64,000 bases of DNA from NCBI GenBank assembly GCA_037903355.1, contig JBAJFE010000062.1:1674001-1738000 (forward strand). The letters are read 5' to 3'. The position numbers and the translations under genes are program-made. How positions within the stretch are numbered: the first letter of the stretch is position 1; each line of letters opens with the position of its first letter. Positions 58,650 through 64,000 of this stretch are shown piece after piece. This DNA is from Trichuris trichiura (taxonomy: Eukaryota; Nematoda; Enoplea; Trichinellida; Trichuridae). The notes under the pieces were generated by a model that ran no database searches, was not told the DNA's origin, and saw only the letters and a list, made by a program, of their open reading frames with translations.

Positions 58650-60709
58650 TTCGCACTCGAGTCTTCATCTCCTGCTGCTTTTCAGCGAGACCCTTCTACT
58701 CACAAGCACGAATTTTTTCCAACGACCCGTATGCTAAAGGTAAAGTACAGTTATTTGTCGCTGTCTTACCTATTCTCGAGATTTAGAAATCTAAGAGTCA
58801 TATTTACTCTCCCTGTTTATCTGCACTTGGTTAAATTGCTACGGTTTGACATTCAGAGCTCTGGGCAGAAATCACATTGCATCATCGCCGATCGCCGGCC
58901 GGTTATACAATCCGATTCCTCGTATCCGTGCCCGTTCTAAGTCGGCTGTTGCTAGGTAGTTTCGGACCTAACCTGGATGAGACTGAGGGACTAGTTTGTG
59001 TGTGGTCTGAAGGATGAAGGCCTTCAGAATCGTCTTCCGGCTCACTCAGAGTTGGATCTCAACGACGCGTTACGCGAAACAATCATACTCAATACACAAC
59101 AGCCTTTTGAAGAAAACAAATCAATGGACTTACCAGACGAACTGTAGACGTACTCTGTCGCCCATGACCTGTTCTTTATGCAACCCATACGTAGGCTGCA
59201 CACACACGAACAGATCCCAGGCTAAAAGAGCGACAACCAAGCGATAATGTTGATGTGCAGGTTCTATCAGCTGACTGTAAGTGATTCTCTCCGGCGCAAA
59301 GAACGGGAAGCAGTAGAATTTTTCAAGCAGAGTCGGTGAATTCAAGTCAAAACGCACTCATTTTCTGCAAAAGCACAATCAAGTTATTTTCGCAGTAATG
59401 AAGAAACGTTAGCTTTTCGCTGGTAACTACTGAAATAATTGCTATGCCAATTAACTGGACCAAATGGCATTATAATAGATTGCGGGCGATTTTTTTTCTG
59501 GGACCAACCTATATCGATCAGCTTAATCGAATTACAGTATGCCAACAGGAACGCAGGTAAGGTTCAGAACAGAAGGTGCGCTAAAATAACTGGCCGCAGG
59601 TGGGCTGCTCGGCACCAAACGTATCAGAAGCAATCTGCTTTCAAAAAGAGCAAGGAAATCACGCGTGCTGACAAGAGGTACAAACGGTGCTTCTCGAATT
59701 ATTTCTGTCACATGAAAAGTTACGGAGAGGTATGAAAGACGATGTTCAATGTATGCGCAATTTTAATTTTTTTCCATAAAGTCATTTACACTTTCGCGTC
59801 GTAGTTTTAACGCGTCACATTACTAGGAGACTGTCAATTTTTTTTATCAGTAAATGGTAGGAACAAAAAAGTGAATCAAATTCAGCTCAACATTTTGCAC
59901 GCGTTGATAAACGCTCAGAACGAAGTACACTGCAGGCCGCGACTTTTTACTTACCTTTCTGAAGCGAGCTTTCTCAACTGACAAAGAAAATATGCTTGTG
60001 TGTACAGCCACTTAAAAAACCGCGTAGGATTTTTGATAAAAAGTCTGAACAATTTGTTCGCATAAGGGCCGCCAAACAATAGCTTGACTTAAATTCCTTA
60101 TTAAATCGAGAATTCTGCTAAACCTAAGGTAAGGACATGCAAGCCACTTCCGTGCAACGCATTTCCCGCTGTTTTAATGATAAGCGTTTTACTGTGAGAC
60201 TTTAAACAGTTTTCATTTTAAAGTCATGTTAACTTTAAAGTGTCTCACAAGTAAAGCAATTTCTCAGAACTTAAATTTCTTCAGTTTCAGACAACAACGA
60301 TTCCTTGTGAACATAAATTGGCTTAATAGGTTATCATTGCTCTTCAGTGAATTCCCATTTTGCCTAGCGTACATTACGCAACAGAAACATACATCACTTC
60401 GAAATTCAGGTATGGAACGTGGTTTTATTCCCTCTTCAAAGCTTAATCTCAGACCTTTTGAGAAAGAGTTCTAGTTTCGCGCCTCTGAAAAAATTTAATA
60501 ATCGGTGGGCTTTAAGTTCCTCCGTCTTGAAGTTGCATTCTATTTTAAAGGATAAAATTGTGCGCTAACGAACTGTTAAAAGATGTTCGCATAGTTCCGC
60601 ACCCACCGAAATTATGCAAACAAAAAAGGATAGCATATAGGCTAATCTTTAAGAAGTCTAAATTTCTTGACTGCATTCTGAACGGTTATTTATTATTATT
60701 ATTATTATT
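58650..60709. other. Gene-free stretch
   Basis: AT-rich DNA without recognisable coding sequence. The longest frames (59439-59735; 60226-60474) have no family resemblance. It ends in an (ATT)n tract at about 60685-60709, into which PLE copy e is inserted. Confidence 0.45.
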
Positions 60710-60910
60710 TTGAAGATATAATGTCTTCGTACGGGACCAAATAATTTCATTTTGGCTTCTTTTGTACGGATTTTCTGTGTCCCGTTGAATAGACTTTTAT
60801 TAATAAACTTTTCTTAATAAAATGTCCGTAGCTTTCGGGTCCGAACTTGACCCGTCATCAGCGGTCTAAGGATTGACGTACGTCAATCCGTACAAAAGAA
60901 GCCAAAATGA
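60710..60910 (+). mobile_element. Short PLE derivative inserted in an (ATT)n microsatellite (copy e)
   Basis: 201 bp. The tail begins TTGAAGATATAATG and contains TTCGTACGGGACC; the left arm has TCATTTTGGCTTCTTTTGTA and a hammerhead-like motif. The right arm is short (CGTACAAAAGAAGCCAAAATGA). A perfect 20-bp palindrome, GGATTGACGTACGTCAATCC, at 60870-60889 takes the place of the loop. ATT repeats lie directly on both sides, so the target duplication cannot be separated from the microsatellite. Confidence 0.75.
60826..60864 (-). ncRNA. Hammerhead ribozyme-like motif (copy e)
   Basis: Minus strand: CCG, CUGAUGA (plus TCATCAG, 60855-60861), C, stem II GGGUC/GACCC with 7-nt loop, GAA, AGCU, A as cleavage nucleotide, CGG. 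Confidence 0.68.
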
Positions 60911-61020
<110 letters not shown>

Positions 61021-61452
61021 GCGCTTGTGCACGCTTCTGCAAATGAAACTGACAGTGCGTTACACCTAATTACTTGAAAAACTGCAATTTATTTGAATTA
61101 TTTTTTTCGTCAATTTGCAAACTGATCTCACTATTTTAAACAGCTAAACATGCCCCTTTTACACGTACAAGCGAAATGCCGTGCATTTCGCGGCAAATGA
61201 TAATCAGGTTCCTTGGGTTGCTTTCATCGTTGCGTAAGTCTTCCATTCTGAAAGAAAAATATGGCAAACCGTTCAAACTTTGCGTTAGGCGAGTTCTGTT
61301 TTTTGGTACTCTAATTTTACACGCAACTCAGAACGACCAGCCTTGCGTAGGGTGAACAAGTTCATCTTATGTGCCATCATTAGTGATTTTCAAGTTAGAT
61401 GACAGAGAATATGCATTGCTGCTGCAGTGCCGATTTGTTTTAGAGCAAAACT

Positions 61453-61672
61453 ATGATGCGCGCAGAGCAGGACAATTTGGATGATAAAATGCTATCCACG
61501 GGAAACAACAAGAGAGTTCTTGACGTCATCTTCGAAGACGAAACGCTTTCCGATGAGAGCAGTCGTCCTGAAGAAAGAGAAGCTGCTCAGATAATTGGAA
61601 ATGCCTTTTCAGCTGGTCTGTACGTTCCCGGAGTTTTTAGTGATGGTGAAGATACGACGGAGAAAAGCGAGC
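61453..61672 (+). CDS. Acidic first exon of an unknown gene
   Basis: Opens with ATGATGCGC and encodes about 73 residues rich in Asp and Glu (VIFEDETLSDESSRPEEREA, then YVPGVFSDGEDTTEKSE). It ends at a strong splice donor, GTAAGTATAT, at 61673. The frame, start and donor together make a coding exon likely. I do not recognise the protein. The acidic, Ser-rich make-up suggests a disordered N-terminus. Further exons should lie downstream; I could not pick any out. PLE copy f (61839-62107) would sit in its first intron. Confidence 0.5.
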
Positions 61673-61900
61673 GTAAGTATATATCTCGACTGACGTTGTC
61701 ACTGTCTGTTATTTAAAATACGTAGTTTAAGTGTTTATTTTGTTTTACTTCAGTATGTTTACATGGCTTCAATCACTTCTTACATTTTTGTGATTAACCC
61801 AAGAGCTGTAAACAACTTATTGCCCAGAGCTTCGTATTGAAAATATCTTTATTACGGATTCTGCCCCGTTGAGATGTAAAATAGAAAGACTTTTTTCTCT

Positions 61901-61938
61901 CCGAAGCTTTCGGGTCTGCCGCGACCAGTCTTCAGCGG
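61901..61938 (-). ncRNA. Hammerhead ribozyme-like motif (copy f, sense arm)
   Basis: Minus strand, which is the sense of this reversed element: CCG, CUGAAGA (plus TCTTCAG, 61929-61935), C, stem II UGGUC/GACCC with one mismatch, GAA, AGCU, U, CGG. The core is intact. Confidence 0.62.
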
Positions 61939-61964
61939 TCCAACGAAATGTGTCCATCATTGGA

Positions 61965-62002
61965 CCGCTGAAGACGGGTCGCGGCAGACCCTAAAGCTTC
62001 GG
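61965..62002 (+). ncRNA. Hammerhead-like motif with broken core (copy f, antisense arm)
   Basis: Same layout as its partner (CUGAAGA at 61968-61974; AGCU, U, CGG), but GAAA has become UAAA at 61992-61995. That guanine is part of the invariant hammerhead core, so this arm should not cleave. Confidence 0.55.
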
Positions 62003-62394
62003 AGAGAGAAAAATCTTTTTGTTTTACATCTCAACGGGACAGAATCCGTAATAGAGATATCTTCAATATGAAAACACACAGTCCCGTACAAAAGCATCAC
62101 ATTTTCAAGAGCTTCGTATTATCAAAATCAAAATCATTTATGAATAGTAAGCCGTCAGAACTTTTATGCAATTAGCAATCCGTCATCAGCCTATCAAGGT
62201 TGACTGTAATTATGAAAGCATCCATACTGGTTTCAAAATGCCTGTTTTCGCTTGGTTTATAATGAAGCGCACAGCGATAAGTAGTAGCAACTTTAGCAAA
62301 GAAAATTTTTACTAACTTGCTTGAAAAAATTTCCCTTTGCAACGTAACTTCACGGTAAAATTTTTTTTTCTTATTCTGGATCTTGTCTCCTAGG

Positions 62395-62592
62395 CGCCCC
62401 TCCGTCATGCTGTGACTTTGCCAGCCATTTTGTCCTGGCCTTACGTAAGCTTAAGCATAAACATAAAGCTTATGTCTTGGCATAGATTTGAGTAAGGTCA
62501 AAAAAGGATGATTTGCATGCTTTCCAGTAATGGCACAACAAGGTAAAGGCATGCTTGCTAGAAAAAAACCTGCATTTCTCAGACGGTAGGGC
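62395..62592 (+). repeat. Dispersed ~190-bp repeat family, copy B
   Basis: Begins GTCATGCTGTGACTTTGCCA, has CTTACGTAAGCTTAAGCATA and ends AACCTGCATTTCTCAGAC then GGTAGGGCG, matching copy A at 35.6 kb from end to end. Confidence 0.65.
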
Positions 62593-63044
62593 GGCTAACA
62601 AACAAGATCCTTTCTCTTCTCGTACTCAAAACAATTTATAAAAGACCAAGAAGACACTTATGCAATACGTAATAGCTCCTGCGAGTTTTAAAGAATTCAA
62701 GCAATAATTTTCTTGTCTAATTTGCATTTTGATTTATCTAGAGTAGTGTTCAAAACAGCTTCTGCGCAGTTGAACATGAAGAGTTTATGCTTGATAGTTT
62801 CTGTTCTCGATGAGCAAAGAATGGATAGTCAACCCTTTAGCTTCATACAATTAAAAAGTCTTTGATGAAAGCCACTTTGCAAAACTAAGATTTGATAAGC
62901 AGTACAAGAGTAAGCCATAACGAAAGGCGTATCGTTTAGGCTCTGATATGCTCTGCCTGCCTTAAGGCGGCTGTTTTCAGATACTCTACGATGAATTAAA
63001 TTATCTTGTTTCAATGAGGACTGCGTTTGAGCATCTTGTCATTT

Positions 63045-63240
63045 AACCGCTCCGTCGCCTGAAGAATGCAGGTTCCTTCCTGCCAGGCATGCAGTCATGA
63101 TGACATGCGCTGACTGGCGAGCACACTGGCTATCTTTTTCTGCTCATACTCAAACCTAAGCCAAACCCATAGCCTAATATAGACCTTATGTTTACGCTTA
63201 AGCTTACGTAAGAGCAGGACAGGATGCACGAAAAATTACA
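63045..63240 (-). repeat. Dispersed ~190-bp repeat family, copy C
   Basis: Read on the minus strand: CATACTGTAATTTTTCGTGC, then TGTCCTGCTCTTACGTAAGC, TTAAGCGTAAACATAAGGTC, and at the end AGGAAGGAACCTGCATTCTT. The blocks are in the same order as in copies A and B. Confidence 0.65.
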
Positions 63241-64000
63241 GTATGCTGGTGAAGTGGTTAAGAAAAAAAAATCCCAGTTTGTCTTAACTTTCTCATTGAA
63301 TAATGATGAGAAGGTGCATTATTGGTGTACATTTTATTTTATTCATAATGACCTATACGTTTAAACAGGCTTTCTTTTCTGAACTTATGTAAAATGAGCT
63401 GTCCAGCAGTTCAACAAAGCAATGCTCTGCATTCATTTCTCTGTCGAAGAATTTTAGTTTTAAATCAGATAAGCTCCTTCATGACTGTAAATATCTCTTA
63501 AAGTCATACTGCTACTGAAGAATAATTATTTTTTCAAGAACACGTTTACGAACAGCGTTTTGCAAACATTTGGTAAGAAGTAGCGATATTGTTAAGGAGA
63601 GCTGTTGCCTTGAGCGAAATGCTGAGCGCCTACTGCTTTAAATTTAAGTTCTCTGAATTTGAAATACCTGCATCTATTGAAAGGAAAAGAATAATTTTGA
63701 AAAAGTTTGAGCTTTATTTTTCTCATAACAACTTTACGCCCTTCAAGTTGCTTTACTACCGCAAGAGACGATTACTGAAATTTGGTTCCTTTGTGTCTAT
63801 ACTTACGGAGTATATTCTCCCATCACTCCCGAAATAGTCCAATTCAGACTAAGAAGTTTGCAAAAATAAAATGACGAGCCACGTTGATTGCCTAAAACTT
63901 CTTTGCTGACTTTCGCTTGCTTCAACAGAGACGAACAGCACGCACACTCCGCTTTCGAAGCGTCAAACGGTGGTTGCCTATCCTCAGGAAACGGGACAGT

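Larger units (their letters stand above)
61839..62107 (-). mobile_element. Non-autonomous PLE hairpin (copy f), reverse orientation
   Basis: 269 bp, flanked by a 13-bp duplication AGAGCTTCGTATT (61826-61838 and 62108-62120). The tail is on the right (read on minus: TGAAAATGTGATGC then GTACGGGAC), so it points opposite to the other copies. The arms are near-complete inverted repeats (about 61842-61940 and 61963-62063) around a 22-bp loop with TGTCCATCAT. There are hammerhead-like motifs in both arms, one damaged. No open frame. Confidence 0.85.
62121..64000. other. Gene-free stretch with two copies of the dispersed repeat
   Basis: No recognisable protein; the frame at 63589-63837 resembles nothing I know, but it could hold later exons of the gene beginning at 61453. 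Copies B and C of the ~190-bp repeat lie at 62395-62592 and 63045-63240 in opposite orientations. Confidence 0.4.

Overview
This is eukaryotic DNA, most likely from a nematode. Genes are split by introns, some about 50 bp long. The one intact single-exon gene is a seven-helix receptor resembling the nematode SRX chemoreceptor class, and the retroelements are animal types. Trichocephalida (Trichuris/Trichinella lineage) is my guess for the clade, with moderate to low confidence. There are no operons of bacterial type, no CRISPR array and no rRNA or tRNA gene that I can support.

Layout. 1-5870: no gene recognised. 5919-6962 (+): SRX-like GPCR. 9.4-14.9 kb: decayed BEL/Pao LTR retrotransposon material, in two copies; the second is interrupted by a 219-bp hairpin MITE. 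16.1-39.4 kb: three conserved genes in tandem on the minus strand. In transcription order they are a NuMA-type spindle protein (39.4-36.0 kb), the nucleoporin NUP160 (34.3-27.9 kb) and the intraflagellar transport protein WDR19/IFT144 (26.6-16.1 kb). 43.25-43.78 kb (+): a DUSP19-like dual-specificity phosphatase in two exons. 46.0-48.9 kb (+): an almost complete Penelope-like element (PLE) with reverse transcriptase and GIY-YIG nuclease. 52.5-56.0 kb (+): a decayed R2-like non-LTR retrotransposon, with a fragment of a related one at 58.2-58.65 kb (-). 61.45-61.67 kb (+): an acidic first exon of an unknown gene.

The most interesting system is the PLE family. Besides the 2.9-kb coding copy there are four short relatives (31.2, 49.1, 60.7 and 61.8 kb) and one end fragment (14.6 kb). 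Each copy has a single-sided tail containing a GTACGGGAC core, then ends arranged as inverted repeats. The coding copy and three of the short ones are flanked by 11-15 bp target duplications; the fourth lies inside an ATT microsatellite. All ends that are long enough carry the same small RNA motif, which I read as a minimal type-I hammerhead ribozyme: CCG, CUGAWGA, C, a 5-bp stem II, GAA, the self-complementary AGCU as a minimal stem III, a cleavage nucleotide that is never G, then CGG pairing back to CCG. In several copies the motif sits in both arms in opposite orientations. The short copies look like non-autonomous hairpins mobilised by the coding PLE.

The window also holds a second, diverged hammerhead-like hairpin (50.6 kb), a dispersed ~190-bp repeat present at least five times, and several microsatellites. 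Exon boundaries were read by eye from homology to remembered family features and GT/AG sites. The exact 5' ends of WDR19 and of the NuMA-like gene are not resolved.
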